A DNA stretch of 54,554 bases, from positions 1-54,554 of the forward strand of contig CANQMP010000013.1 in assembly GCA_947624975.1 (NCBI GenBank), given 5' to 3'. Both the position numbers and the translations under genes were made by a program. A model generated the notes under the pieces. The model did not search any database. It was not told where the DNA came from and worked only from the letters and a program-made list of their open reading frames with translations. The DNA comes from Candidatus Gastranaerophilales bacterium. GTDB taxonomy: Bacteria > Cyanobacteriota > Vampirovibrionia > Gastranaerophilales > Gastranaerophilaceae. Shown here piece by piece: positions 39,681-48,508 of this stretch; the stretch's first letter is position 1; each line of letters begins with the position of its first letter.

Positions 39681-41464
39681 GTTTCTTTACTGGTATTGTG
39701 AAAATATACAAATCCGTTTTTGGAGAGAATTTCAAAAATAGTTTCAGGAGATTTCTTGTGATACTCCATTACCAAAACATCAATTTTTTGTAACAGTCCT
39801 TTGTCGGATAACAATGGAAGAATTTCAAATTCTGCACCTTCAGCGTCGAGTTTTACAAAAACTTTTTCATTGTGTTTATCAATAATTTCTTTCAGTACAT
39901 TGTAAGCGTTTTTGATTTCCACATCAATAAGCGGAAGTTTTTTGTGCTTTGAAATTTCATTAGAGTAAACAGTACTCATCATACTTATGAAACTTTCATC
40001 ATACGGAATTTTAAATTTCTTGTCGCAGTCTCCGAGTCCGAAATTGTAAAAATCAATTTTTTTACTCAGTTCAGGATTTAGTTTAAGGTTGTTTTCCGCC
40101 ATTTCGTAAGTCAGCGGGAACGGTTCAAAGCCGTAAATATGTTTTATGTTATCATTTAATGCAAAATGTAATGATGTTACACCATAGTTTACGCCTATGT
40201 CTATCATAATAAACGGTTGGGTTATTGAAAAATCATAAACTTTTCCGCATAAGACTTCTTCTGAAATCCATATCATATTTTCAAGTTTACTTTGTAACAA
40301 TAACCCGTTACCGCTAATTTCAAAGGTATTTTTATCAGATTTTGTGACCTCATAACCAAAGGGTGCATATTTCTCATTTTTAAGATAATTAAATAATGCA
40401 TCCGACTTTTTTTTATTCAAGGTAAGCTTTAATTTTCCGACATGGTAAATTTCTTTACTAACGAGTTTTTCTCGGGTTACTATTTCTTTATAAAATAAGG
40501 GATTATTTTTTATCATTTTGAATTTCATTTTTAATCCAAAGATATTAAAAACCTTTGTATTACCGTATTTTTGCTTGTAAATAAACTTCCTTTTTCTTTT
40601 TAATTTACAATCTTTAAATACTGATTTTTTATAATATTTATCCCATTTATCGGTATAATTCACAGTATTGTTATTCCAAGGTTTTTTGGGTGAAACAAAG
40701 TGTATAATAACCGGATTTGATTTTTCATCGTAAATATATGAATTATAATAAACGGGTTTATCCGTAATAGTAAGATAATTGTATTTATAAGGTAAATATC
40801 GGACTTTTTCATTGAGAACTTTATTAAGAGTATCTTGATCGACAAATAAATCATTAGGATATTTTGCTTTATAGTCGATTAATTTTTCGGTTATTTTATC
40901 TTTTCGCATTAAATCTAAATTCATAAGCATAATGCCTGCATTAAAATAAGAACTTAAACCTAATTTTTCGTGATATTTTTCATGCATTTCAACAACATCT
41001 TTAACAACTCCCGCATAAACATCCGAAATGTCTGTATTATAAAGTTCATCTATTCCGTTTTTTGCGATTATAGTATCGCAGTCAATATATAGGATTTTGT
41101 TTAAATCTTTTAAAATATTAGGAATATCAAATTTAAAAAGTGTAGCTGTTGAAATATGTGAGTTTTTATTTTCATACAAACTTTTGTATTTATCTTTGAA
41201 TTGTAAAAGTTTAAGATTAAATTTATCAAGATTAATACTAAGAATTTTATTAATACTTATATCAGATAAATCAAGTCCGATAACAAAGACATTATATTCA
41301 TCATTTAGATTTTTATTTTCCCATAACGACTGAATAGAAACGCATGTAGGCATGACATAATTTTCATCGCAAATGTAAACTACATCGTAACAGTTGCACG
41401 GATCTTTTTCATTAAAAGCCGATTTGCCCGTCAGTGAGCGACTTTCATCGGGGGGGGGGGGCAC
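39641..41464 (-). CDS. GT8 glycosyltransferase fused to FkbM methyltransferase, cassette 2 (OFF as sequenced)
   Basis: The protein joins the two neighbours' domains. Residues 1 to about 320 match cassette 1 (YIDCDTIIAKNGIDELYNTD carries the DxD), and about 335-607 match cassette 3: a Rossmann-type FkbM methyltransferase with IMIDIGVNYGVTSLHFALND, GFEPFPLTYEMAENNLKLNP and VFVKLDAEGAEFEILPLLSD. FkbM enzymes O-methylate sugars, so it could add and cap a residue in one polypeptide. The C-tract has 12 C; the ATG at 41487 with AGGAG then reads into TGA, and 13 C would put it ON. The only open start, GTG, lacks a ribosome binding site. Confidence 0.88.
   Translation of the reverse strand: MPPPPDESRSLTGKSAFNEKDPCNCYDVVYICDENYVMPTCVSIQSLWENKNLNDEYNVFVIGLDLSDISINKILSINLDKFNLKLLQFKDKYKSLYENKNSHISTATLFKFDIPNILKDLNKILYIDCDTIIAKNGIDELYNTDISDVYAGVVKDVVEMHEKYHEKLGLSSYFNAGIMLMNLDLMRKDKITEKLIDYKAKYPNDLFVDQDTLNKVLNEKVRYLPYKYNYLTITDKPVYYNSYIYDEKSNPVIIHFVSPKKPWNNNTVNYTDKWDKYYKKSVFKDCKLKRKRKFIYKQKYGNTKVFNIFGLKMKFKMIKNNPLFYKEIVTREKLVSKEIYHVGKLKLTLNKKKSDALFNYLKNEKYAPFGYEVTKSDKNTFEISGNGLLLQSKLENMIWISEEVLCGKVYDFSITQPFIMIDIGVNYGVTSLHFALNDNIKHIYGFEPFPLTYEMAENNLKLNPELSKKIDFYNFGLGDCDKKFKIPYDESFISMMSTVYSNEISKHKKLPLIDVEIKNAYNVLKEIIDKHNEKVFVKLDAEGAEFEILPLLSDKGLLQKIDVLVMEYHKKSPETIFEILSKNGFVYFHNTSKETGLIRAYRISDNR
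41450..41461 (-). repeat. Homopolymeric tract, 12 C (coding strand), cassette 2
   Basis: Twelve C followed by GAT. ON requires 10 or 13 from the ATG at 41487. Confidence 0.92.
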
Positions 41465-41635
41465 TGGCTGATGTTTATATGTTTCATTATTTTTCTCCTA
41501 TTTTTTACACGATAAGTACGCTAGGTTCTTATTATGACATTTTTTTTGGTTTTTGTCAAAAATTTACACAATATCGTAACTTTTCATACATCAATTTTAT
41601 CGGTTTTCAGAAATTCTGTATGCTCTGATTAAGCC
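41462..41635. repeat. Cassette spacer, copy 2
   Basis: Near-identical partner of 39505-39680, covering the leader start, promoter and the 3' end of cassette 3. Confidence 0.85.
41531..41559 (-). promoter_or_regulatory. Promoter of cassette 2
   Basis: TTGACA, 17 nt, CATAAT on the minus strand, identical in layout to the cassette 1 promoter. Confidence 0.75.
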
Positions 41636-42496
41636 GGTTTCTGTGCCTATATTGTAAAAATATACAAACCCGTTTTTGGAAAGAATTTCAAAAATAGTTT
41701 CAGGAGATTTCTTGTGATACTCCATTACCAAAACATTAATTTTTTGTAACAGTCCTTTGTCGGATAACAAAGGAAGAATTTCAAATTCTGCACCTTCAGC
41801 ATCAAGTTTTAAAAAAATCTTTTCGTTATGTTTTGATAATATTTCAGAAAGGACATCAGATACATCTTTTATCTCAACTTTACTTACGGGTAGAGTTTTA
41901 TTTGATGATTCATTAGAATAAACCGTACTCATTGACCCCGGCAGATTTTCATCGTAAGCCGCTTCAATAGTTTTATTTGAATTTCCAAGTCCATAATTAA
42001 ACAATTCAATTTTTTGGGCTAATTTCGGATTATTTTGTAAATTATTAAGTGCTAAATTATACGTCGGAACAAAAGGTTCAAAACCGTATATGTGCTTGAT
42101 ATTGTCATTTAATGCAAAATGTAATGAGGTTATTCCGATATTGTAACCAATATCAATAAGTATAAAAGGTTCGTCTATATTAAAATCATATTCCGTGTTG
42201 CAAATAACTTCATATGCTGTAACTATTGAGGCAAATGACTTACTCTGAATAACGATATCACTATTTCGGACTTCAAAGAGATTGTTTTCTAATCTTTTCA
42301 CTCTGTAACCGAATTTTTCAAATTTATAATTTAAGTAGTCCGCGATGTCATATTTCTTATCAAAAGTTAATTTTAACTTTCCTATATGAATGATTTTTTT
42401 ACACTGAACTTTATTTTCCTTATACGTCGATTCGCTGTACAGTAAAGGGTTCTTATGGGGGGGGGGGGGGCACTGGCCAATGTTTACATGTTTCAT
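41597..42496 (-). CDS. FkbM-family methyltransferase, cassette 3 (ON as sequenced)
   Basis: The 299-residue protein starts at ATG 42496 (AGGAGG upstream) as MKHVNIGQCPPPPHKN, reads through 14 C in frame and continues into an FkbM domain: ILIDIGYNIGITSLHFALND (SAM-binding), GFEPFVPTYNLALNNLQNNP, and IFLKLDAEGAEFEILPLLSD. It has no GT8 part. Its last 60 residues are nearly identical to the end of cassette 2. It follows the 119-residue gene by 11 nt and is transcribed from that gene's promoter. It probably methylates a sugar of a surface glycan. Confidence 0.9.
   Translation of the reverse strand: MKHVNIGQCPPPPHKNPLLYSESTYKENKVQCKKIIHIGKLKLTFDKKYDIADYLNYKFEKFGYRVKRLENNLFEVRNSDIVIQSKSFASIVTAYEVICNTEYDFNIDEPFILIDIGYNIGITSLHFALNDNIKHIYGFEPFVPTYNLALNNLQNNPKLAQKIELFNYGLGNSNKTIEAAYDENLPGSMSTVYSNESSNKTLPVSKVEIKDVSDVLSEILSKHNEKIFLKLDAEGAEFEILPLLSDKGLLQKINVLVMEYHKKSPETIFEILSKNGFVYFYNIGTETGLIRAYRISENR
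42457..42470 (-). repeat. Homopolymeric tract, 14 C (coding strand), cassette 3
   Basis: Fourteen C encode four prolines plus parts of Cys and His codons and keep the frame open from ATG 42496. Loss or gain of one base would end translation early. Confidence 0.92.
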
Positions 42497-42507
42497 TATT
42501 TTTCCTC

Positions 42508-42867
42508 CTATTCTTCTTCTTTTTTTATTGTGTCGACGACCATTTTTGCCATTTCTTTTGCAATAATATGCTGTGTTGCAGCAGGACAATTTTGGAGCAT
42601 GTTCATTGCGGTTCTCAGAGTTGTGTCAATATCGTACCAACGACCTTTGCGATTGTCGTCAAGACCTGAACCTACCGCATTTATTATATCTTCAACAGCC
42701 TCAAACTTCTCATCTTCAATATTATGCTCAATAATTATTTTTATAAGATTTAAAGCAATTCTTATTTGCGTTTCGTCGTCCGATTGTTCAAGTGTCGCAA
42801 CCGCTTGCGATAACACCGGATCTTTATCGTACCATCTTCTATGCTGATTTGTGTATTCTTCTTTCAT
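42508..42867 (-). CDS. Small protein with two RWYD-type tandem repeats
   Basis: The 119-residue, acidic, helical protein consists of two copies of one module: RRWYDKDPVLSQAVATLEQ (about residues 10-51) and GRWYDIDTTLRTAMNMLQN (about 74-115), each followed by a helix with IA-x-x-x-x-K. I do not assign a family. AAGGAG precedes the ATG, and TTGACA-17-CATAAT lies just upstream. The same promoter layout is used by the phase-variable cassettes, and cassette 3 follows after 11 nt, so it leads their transcript. A role in controlling or assembling the glycan is a guess. Confidence 0.75.
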   Translation of the reverse strand: MKEEYTNQHRRWYDKDPVLSQAVATLEQSDDETQIRIALNLIKIIIEHNIEDEKFEAVEDIINAVGSGLDDNRKGRWYDIDTTLRTAMNMLQNCPAATQHIIAKEMAKMVVDTIKKEEE

Positions 42868-42891
42868 ATCCTGCTCCTTATGATAATTCTT

Positions 42892-42920
42892 ATTATGATG
42901 TTTTTTTTAATTCGTGTCAA
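42892..42920 (-). promoter_or_regulatory. Promoter of the RWYD gene and cassette 3
   Basis: TTGACA, 17 nt, CATAAT on the minus strand, with the A-rich spacer also seen at cassettes 1 and 2. Confidence 0.75.
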
Positions 42921-43189
42921 CCCTGTTTAAATGTTACGCCCTTTGTGCCTTTCGGGTATTCCCACCCGAGAGAACACTTTTCGCATGAAATTCGGCATGC
43001 TCCGCACTCCAAACAGTTTTCAAAATTTACAAGAAGTTTTGTCCCGTCCCATTCGTAAACTCCGGCGGGACAAATTACGGTGCATATCTTCGATTTACAC
43101 AAACGACACTGCTCCTGCACGGGATAAAGATGTGAAACCGTGTCAGGTGTGTATTTTACGGTGTATAATTTGTCCTCTAACTTGCTCAT
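42917..43189 (-). CDS. fixX: Ferredoxin-like protein FixX
   Basis: The 90-residue protein has two iron-sulfur clusters' worth of cysteines: QCRLCKSKICTVICPAGVY and NCLECGACRISCEKCSLGW. FixX accompanies FixC and passes electrons to or from quinone. I start at ATG 43189, which overlaps the fixC stop by 4 nt (ATGA); longer starts lie inside fixC. No fixAB (electron-transfer flavoprotein) genes are adjacent. Confidence 0.9.
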   Translation of the reverse strand: MSKLEDKLYTVKYTPDTVSHLYPVQEQCRLCKSKICTVICPAGVYEWDGTKLLVNFENCLECGACRISCEKCSLGWEYPKGTKGVTFKQG

Positions 43190-44487
43190 AAAACTAAAAT
43201 ACTCCATAATAACCTGATAAACGCACAAAAATCTTTTATTATTTCAATGAAATTTCTGTCCGTAAACAAACTTTTTATAAAATCGCGGTATTTTTTTCGT
43301 TTCGGAATACCGTCAACCGATGTGAACATCTCGAAAAATGAATTAATTTTTTTAGGATAATATCCGAGAAAATGCTCGGCTCTTCCGCTCATAACCTGCA
43401 TTAGATTTCTGTATGTCTTTAAATCCTTTAAGATAAACGATTTTTCAAGCTTTTTTCTGTATAAGGAAAGCGTTTTCGCGGAAAAATCACCTTTACCTAA
43501 TGCAATAATTGCGGTTTCGCCCGCTAATTTGCCCGAAATCATTGCGAGATTAGTACCTTCCCAGTGCAAATTGTTTACAAACATCGCCGCATCACCGCAA
43601 ATCATTACACCGTTTGAACAAATTTCAGGCATTTTTTTGTAACCGCCTTCGGGAATGAGATGCGCATTGTATTCCAAAAGTTCCCCATCCTTTATCAGAG
43701 GTGCGATTTGCGGATGATTTTTTAATTCGTCAAGCATTTCATAAGGACGTAAACTGTTTTTTACAAGTTCGCTTAAAGTCACGCCAAGTCCTAATGTTAC
43801 GGAATTTTTGTTCGTATACATAAAGCCTAAGCCGAGCATGCCAAGCATTGAACCGCCAAAAATCTCATAAACAGAGCCTTCGTCATTTTTTAGATTAAAT
43901 CTTTCATTAATTACTTCCGTCGGTAATTTATAAACCTCTTTAACGCTCAAAGCAACATCTTCGGGGTTTAATTTGGCTCTTAATCCTGCCTGCATGGCAA
44001 GCAGAGAATTTACACCGTCTGCAAGCACTACTATATCGGCAAAATATTCTTCCAATTCCGTTTTAACTCCGATAACACATTCGTTTTCAATGATAAGTTC
44101 TTTTACAACAGTTTCTTCAACGAGAATTACTCCTTCTTTTTTGGCTTCATCAGCCATCCAGCGGTCGAATTTCGCTCTGACTACGCTGTAACTTACTGGT
44201 GTTTCGGGCTTATGCCTGTACGAAACCGTAGTTCCATCGTCTTTGCCGAGGATTAAATATTTATGCTCGACATTTTGTCTTTCCAACGGTGCTTCCTGCT
44301 CAAAGTTCGGAAAAACTTCTTTTGTCGGCTGTGCGTAAATCGCTCCGCCAAAAACATTCTTACTTCCAGCAAATTTGCCGCGTTCGATTAAAATAACCTC
44401 TTTTCCCGCACGAGCAACGGTTATCGCACATGAAATACCTGCCGGCCCCGCTCCTACAACTATAACTTGAGTTTTGTTTCTCTCCAT
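43186..44487 (-). CDS. fixC: FAD-dependent oxidoreductase FixC (ETF-quinone oxidoreductase family)
   Basis: The 433-residue flavoprotein begins with the FAD-binding VIVVGAGPAGISCAITVARA, has ESxxxGG-like NVFGGAIYAQP, and a second nucleotide motif NGVMICGDAAMFVNNLHWEG. It transfers electrons between electron-transfer flavoprotein and quinone, as in fix/etf systems of anaerobes. The ATG at 44487 has AGAGG 6 nt upstream. It is followed immediately by fixX. The missing fixA/fixB must be elsewhere. Confidence 0.92.
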   Translation of the reverse strand: MERNKTQVIVVGAGPAGISCAITVARAGKEVILIERGKFAGSKNVFGGAIYAQPTKEVFPNFEQEAPLERQNVEHKYLILGKDDGTTVSYRHKPETPVSYSVVRAKFDRWMADEAKKEGVILVEETVVKELIIENECVIGVKTELEEYFADIVVLADGVNSLLAMQAGLRAKLNPEDVALSVKEVYKLPTEVINERFNLKNDEGSVYEIFGGSMLGMLGLGFMYTNKNSVTLGLGVTLSELVKNSLRPYEMLDELKNHPQIAPLIKDGELLEYNAHLIPEGGYKKMPEICSNGVMICGDAAMFVNNLHWEGTNLAMISGKLAGETAIIALGKGDFSAKTLSLYRKKLEKSFILKDLKTYRNLMQVMSGRAEHFLGYYPKKINSFFEMFTSVDGIPKRKKYRDFIKSLFTDRNFIEIIKDFCAFIRLLWSILVL

Positions 44488-44543
44488 AATAAACCTCTTG
44501 TATAAACTATACATCAAATTTTATTCATTGTAAAATAGTAAAT

Positions 44544-45056
44544 ATGATAATTACCGCAGGCAAGTATAAAGGCGTAAAAATTACCGCACCCGATGAAAAT
44601 ATTACCCGTCCGACGCTTTCAAAGGTTAGAATGGCGGTATTTAATACATTACAGTCGTTTATGGATTTTGAAGGGGCTTCTTTTCTTGATATGTATGCAG
44701 GTTCGGGAATTATGGGATTGGAAGCCTTATCAAGAGGCTTTACTTCCGTAACTGCTATTGAAAAAAATCCGAAAGTCCTTCGCATTCTGAAAGAAAATTA
44801 CAAAAAAGTCAAAGCTGAGGCGTCAATTTTATCGGGCGACAGCTTGAAAACGGTTTTAAAATTGAATAAAAAATTCAATGTTATTTATATTGATCCGCCA
44901 TACAATGCGGGGATAAACGAAAAAAGTCTGCAAGCCGTTAAAGGAATTGCAGACGGAATAATTATAATTGAACACACATCCGATGTTGATTTTGACGGAT
45001 TAAGAGTGATTAAACAAAAAAATTACGGTGATAAGATTTTAACTTTTTTTAACTAA
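44544..45056 (+). CDS. rsmD: 16S rRNA (guanine(966)-N2)-methyltransferase RsmD
   Basis: RsmD methylates G966 of 16S rRNA on the assembled 30S subunit. The 170-residue protein has the N-terminal IITAGKYKGVKITAP, SAM-binding FLDMYAGSGIMGLEALSRG (residues 47-65) and the catalytic DPPY (117-120). No Shine-Dalgarno sequence; TAAAAT at 44531-44536 ends 7 nt before the ATG. It overlaps convergent prs by 8 nt. Confidence 0.95.
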   Translation: MIITAGKYKGVKITAPDENITRPTLSKVRMAVFNTLQSFMDFEGASFLDMYAGSGIMGLEALSRGFTSVTAIEKNPKVLRILKENYKKVKAEASILSGDSLKTVLKLNKKFNVIYIDPPYNAGINEKSLQAVKGIADGIIIIEHTSDVDFDGLRVIKQKNYGDKILTFFN

Positions 45057-46062
45057 CCTGCATTTCTTTTTCAAATCCGAACAGTGAACTTACGGATTCA
45101 TCATCGTGAATTCTTGCAATAGCCGTACCTAGCAAAGGTGCAACGGATAACTGCTTAATATTCGGAGGCATTTTGTCCATATCAAGCGGAATTGTATTTG
45201 TAACAATACATTCTTTTATCGGAGCATTTGCAAGTCTTTCGATAGCAGGGCCCGAGAAAACAGGATGTGCGGCACACACATAAACTTCTTTAGCACCTTC
45301 TTTTTTAAGAAGTTTTGCGGCTTCACAGATAGTTCCCGCCGTATCAATTATGTCATCGAACATAACGCAGACTTTGTCTTTAACTTCGCCGATAACGTGT
45401 GATGCAATGGCTTCATTGTGCTTATCTCTGCGTTTATCAATAATCGCAAGCGAACATCCTATTGCTTTTGCGAAATGTCTTGTGCGTTGAACTCCGCCCG
45501 TATCGGGGCTTACCGCGACCATATCATCGGGATTAATATTAAGACTTTTTATATAACTTGTTAAAATCGGGGTTGCGAAAATGTGGTCAACAAGGATATT
45601 AAAGAAACCTTGAATTTGTCCTGTGTGCAAATCCATTGCGAGAACTCTGTCAGCGCCTGCCGTAGTGAGCAAATCGGCGACGAGCTTAGCCGTGATGGCT
45701 TCTCTGCCGGAGGTTTTCCTGTCCTGTCTTGCGTAACCGTAGTACGGAATAACGGCGGTAATGGTTTTGGCACTTGCACGTTTAAAGGCGTCGATGATAA
45801 TAAGAAGTTCCATGAGGTTTTCATTGACGGGATTACAGAGCGGTTGAATAATGAAAACGTCGTCACCTCTGACGCTTTCTTTAACCTGAACATAAATTTC
45901 GCCGTCAGCGAAGTTTTTAACAACCATCGGGCCTACTGAAGTTCCCAAATAGTCGGCAATTTCCTGCGCAAGTTTTGTATTAGAACGTCCCGCAAACAAT
46001 TTAATATCGTGTGTCGGGTTAATAGAGCGTTCCAACTGCTTATAAGTCATTTCTGCAACCAT
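45049..46062 (-). CDS. prs: Ribose-phosphate pyrophosphokinase
   Basis: The enzyme makes PRPP from ribose-5-phosphate and ATP for nucleotide, His and Trp synthesis. From ATG 46062 (AAAGGA upstream) the protein has 337 residues. Motifs are LFAGRSNTKLAQEIADYLG, YYGYARQDRKTSGREAITAK (flexible loop), MDLHTGQIQGFF, and the PRPP loop VMFDDIIDTAGTICEAA. The last few residues overlap rsmD on the other strand. Confidence 0.97.
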   Translation of the reverse strand: MVAEMTYKQLERSINPTHDIKLFAGRSNTKLAQEIADYLGTSVGPMVVKNFADGEIYVQVKESVRGDDVFIIQPLCNPVNENLMELLIIIDAFKRASAKTITAVIPYYGYARQDRKTSGREAITAKLVADLLTTAGADRVLAMDLHTGQIQGFFNILVDHIFATPILTSYIKSLNINPDDMVAVSPDTGGVQRTRHFAKAIGCSLAIIDKRRDKHNEAIASHVIGEVKDKVCVMFDDIIDTAGTICEAAKLLKKEGAKEVYVCAAHPVFSGPAIERLANAPIKECIVTNTIPLDMDKMPPNIKQLSVAPLLGTAIARIHDDESVSSLFGFEKEMQVS

Positions 46063-46089
46063 TTTAAATCCTTTCACATTCTACCATTG

Positions 46090-46118
46090 ATTATAATATT
46101 ATTAATGTTTAAGCTCAA
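46090..46118 (-). promoter_or_regulatory. Promoter of prs
   Basis: On the minus strand TTGAGC, a 17-nt spacer and TATAAT lie 27 nt before the prs ATG. Confidence 0.7.
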
Positions 46119-46195
46119 TAATATTTTAAGTAATATTAAAAAAACATGAACAAAAATTTTTTTGTTCTTTTCTTCTCACTTTTTGCAAGAGATAC

Positions 46196-46675
46196 ATGTG
46201 TGGGGTGCAGTCCGTCATTGCGAGCGAATGCCTCAGCTTATTTATACGAAATGCCTAATTATTTGACCCTTCACCCGAATTTCTAAGTTCACTGCGTTCA
46301 CTAAGAAATTCTTCCCTCTCCCGCACGGGGCGAGGGGTTGCCCTTTTTCCCTCCCATTATGGGGAGGGTTAGGGTGGGGTGCGGTTTCCCCCTTCCTTTT
46401 CCAAGGGAGGGGTCAGGGGTGGGCTAGTTCCCTCTCCACGTGCAAGAGAGGGTTAGGGTGAGGGGTTAAATAAATCGGAACTATGTGCAAATTTAAAAAG
46501 CTGGATTGCTTCGCATTCGCTCGCAATGACAGTCTTACTCCCTCCCCAAACGGGGAGGGGGTAGGGGTGGGTGCAATTATTTCGGTGCTTTAGCACCCGA
46601 TTTGAACCTCTCACTTTTCACTTCTCACTTTTCACCCAAACATTGCGTGCAGACTCAGTCTGCCACTTTTCACCC
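46196..46675. repeat. Intergenic repeat cluster D
   Basis: No gene is visible between prs and mscL beyond the prs promoter. The gap has the same families as clusters A-C: a CATTGCGAGCGAATGCCTCAGC element near 46214 and its inverse near 46505, the near-palindrome at about 46277-46311, AAGGGAGGG hairpins near 46360-46420, and TCACTTCTCACTTTTCACCC with GCAGACTCAGTCTGCCAC near 46647-46665. Confidence 0.8.
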
Positions 46676-46678
46676 GGT

Positions 46679-47140
46679 TTATATATCTGCCGTACAGCAA
46701 GGGCATTTGGTCGCTTTGATATCTATCGTCGAAAAACACCTCGGACAAGTTTTCGTCGTAACTTCACATTCCTCTTTCTTGTCCGCTCTTAATTTGTTTA
46801 TACATTTTATCAGTAAAAACACCGCAAATGCCACAAGCACAAAGCTTATAAGTGTGTTTATAAATATTCCGTAATTTATCGTTACCGCACCCGCTGCCTG
46901 TGCCGCTTCCAGTGACGGATAATCAACCTTATCACCGACAGGAAGTGTCCAATACATATTTGAAAAATCTACTTTGCCCATTAACCAGCCCAATGGCGGC
47001 ATTATTATGTCTTTTACCATCGAATCAACAATTTTTCCAAACGCTGCTCCGATAATTATACCGACTGCCATGTCCACGACGTTGCCTCGCATAGCAAATG
47101 TTTTAAATTCGTTCAAATTTCTTTTAAAAAAATCTAACAT
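46679..47140 (-). CDS. mscL: Large-conductance mechanosensitive channel MscL with C-terminal zinc ribbon
   Basis: The pentameric inner-membrane channel opens under osmotic downshock. The 153-residue protein has the amphipathic N-terminus ([20 protein letters not shown]), TM1 ([19 protein letters not shown]), a periplasmic loop and TM2 ([19 protein letters not shown]). A Lys/Glu cytoplasmic bundle leads to two CxxC pairs (CPRC, CPCC), a zinc ribbon known from other anaerobe MscL proteins. The stop codon directly borders repeat cluster D. It follows ugd by 9 nt. Confidence 0.95.
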   Translation of the reverse strand: MLDFFKRNLNEFKTFAMRGNVVDMAVGIIIGAAFGKIVDSMVKDIIMPPLGWLMGKVDFSNMYWTLPVGDKVDYPSLEAAQAAGAVTINYGIFINTLISFVLVAFAVFLLIKCINKLRADKKEECEVTTKTCPRCFSTIDIKATKCPCCTADI

Positions 47141-47149
47141 AAATTCTCC

Positions 47150-48451
47150 TTATCTTTTGCCTACACAGTAGTATTCAAACCCTCTTTGTTTAAGGCGTTC
47201 TCCGTCATACTGGTTTCTTCCGTCAAATATAACGGCTGATTTCATAAGTTCCTTTACCTTGTCAAAGTCAGGACGTCTGAATTCGTTCCATTCGGTCAGT
47301 AAAAGCAGGCAGTCCGCATTGTTCAGGGCATCGTATGAATTTTTTGAATATATAATTTTATCGCCCCAAATTTTTTCAGCCTGTTCAAAGCCTTTCGGGT
47401 CATACGCCTGAACTTTCGCACCCATTTCTAAAAGTGCGTTAATTATCGTAATAGCAGGCGACATTCTCATGTCATTGGTTTTAGGTTTGAACGTCAACCC
47501 CCATACGGCAAATGTTTTACCCGTCAAATCCATTCCGAAACGGTTTAAAATCTTTGTGATAAATCTTACACGCTGTTCTTTGTTAACTTCATCTGCAGCT
47601 TCAATGAGGCGGTATCCGCATTCGTGGTCTTTTGCGGTTTTCAATAACGCTTTGACGTCTTTCGGAAAACAGCTTCCGCCGTAACCCAGTCCGGGGAAAA
47701 GAAACTGCGAACCGATACGTTTGTCCGAACACATACCTATACGAACCATCTCTGCATCAGCTCCGACAGCTTCACAGATGTTTGCAATTTCGTTTGCATA
47801 AGAAATTTTTACGGCTAAAAATGAATTTGCGGCATATTTGGTCATTTCCGCTGATTTAACGTCCATTATAACAAATCTGCTCGCCGTTCTGAAAAACGGA
47901 GCGTAAACTTCCTGCATAATAGCCGTTGCTTTCGGTGAATTTGAGCCGATAACTACTCTGTCGGGTTTAAGAAAATCGTCAACCGCAGCACCCTGTTTTA
48001 AAAATTCGGGGTTTGATACAACGTCAAATTCTCCGTTATAATATTTTGAAATAGTTTGTGTAACTTTTTCGGCTGTTCCGACCGGAACGGTTGATTTATC
48101 AACGATAACTTTGTATCCGTTCATAGCTTTTCCGATACTTTCGGCAACCTGCATTACGTATTTCATATCAGCCGAACCGTCCTCGCTCTGCGGTGTTCCA
48201 ACTGCAATAAAACATACGGCAGATTTTTTAACCGCATCGTCTAAGTCGGATGAAAACGTCAGTCTGTCCTCAAGTACGTTCGCTTTAATAAGTTCTTCAA
48301 GCCCCGGTTCATAAATCGGGACGATACCTTCTTTTAATTTTTTGAGTTTTTCAAGGTCGTTATCGACGCATATAACGTCGTTTCCCATATCCGCAAGACA
48401 TGTTCCCGCAACTAAACCTACATAACCCGTTCCAATTACACAAATTTTCAT
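47150..48451 (-). CDS. ugd: UDP-glucose 6-dehydrogenase
   Basis: The enzyme oxidises UDP-glucose to UDP-glucuronate with NAD, supplying acidic sugars for capsule or LPS. The 433-residue protein has the NAD-binding ICVIGTGYVGLVAGTCLADM, VDKSTVPVGTAEKV, the catalytic Cys in GYGGSCFPKDVKAL, and a C-terminal domain with VWGLTFKPKTNDMRMSPAI. AAGGAG precedes the ATG. It supports the idea of a glucuronate-containing surface glycan in this organism. mscL follows closely. Confidence 0.97.
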   Translation of the reverse strand: MKICVIGTGYVGLVAGTCLADMGNDVICVDNDLEKLKKLKEGIVPIYEPGLEELIKANVLEDRLTFSSDLDDAVKKSAVCFIAVGTPQSEDGSADMKYVMQVAESIGKAMNGYKVIVDKSTVPVGTAEKVTQTISKYYNGEFDVVSNPEFLKQGAAVDDFLKPDRVVIGSNSPKATAIMQEVYAPFFRTASRFVIMDVKSAEMTKYAANSFLAVKISYANEIANICEAVGADAEMVRIGMCSDKRIGSQFLFPGLGYGGSCFPKDVKALLKTAKDHECGYRLIEAADEVNKEQRVRFITKILNRFGMDLTGKTFAVWGLTFKPKTNDMRMSPAITIINALLEMGAKVQAYDPKGFEQAEKIWGDKIIYSKNSYDALNNADCLLLLTEWNEFRRPDFDKVKELMKSAVIFDGRNQYDGERLKQRGFEYYCVGKR

Positions 48452-48508
48452 ATTTTCTCCTTTTTTCTAAAAATAGCATAAAAATAAATTTTATGCGATA
48501 ATCAAAGC

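Noticed and set aside
45583-45939. 118- and 120-codon frames within prs
   Set aside because: Both are other-frame shadows of prs, whose motifs are unmistakable.
46571-46874. Two overlapping plus-strand frames before and inside mscL
   Set aside because: They start in repeat cluster D and continue antisense to mscL.
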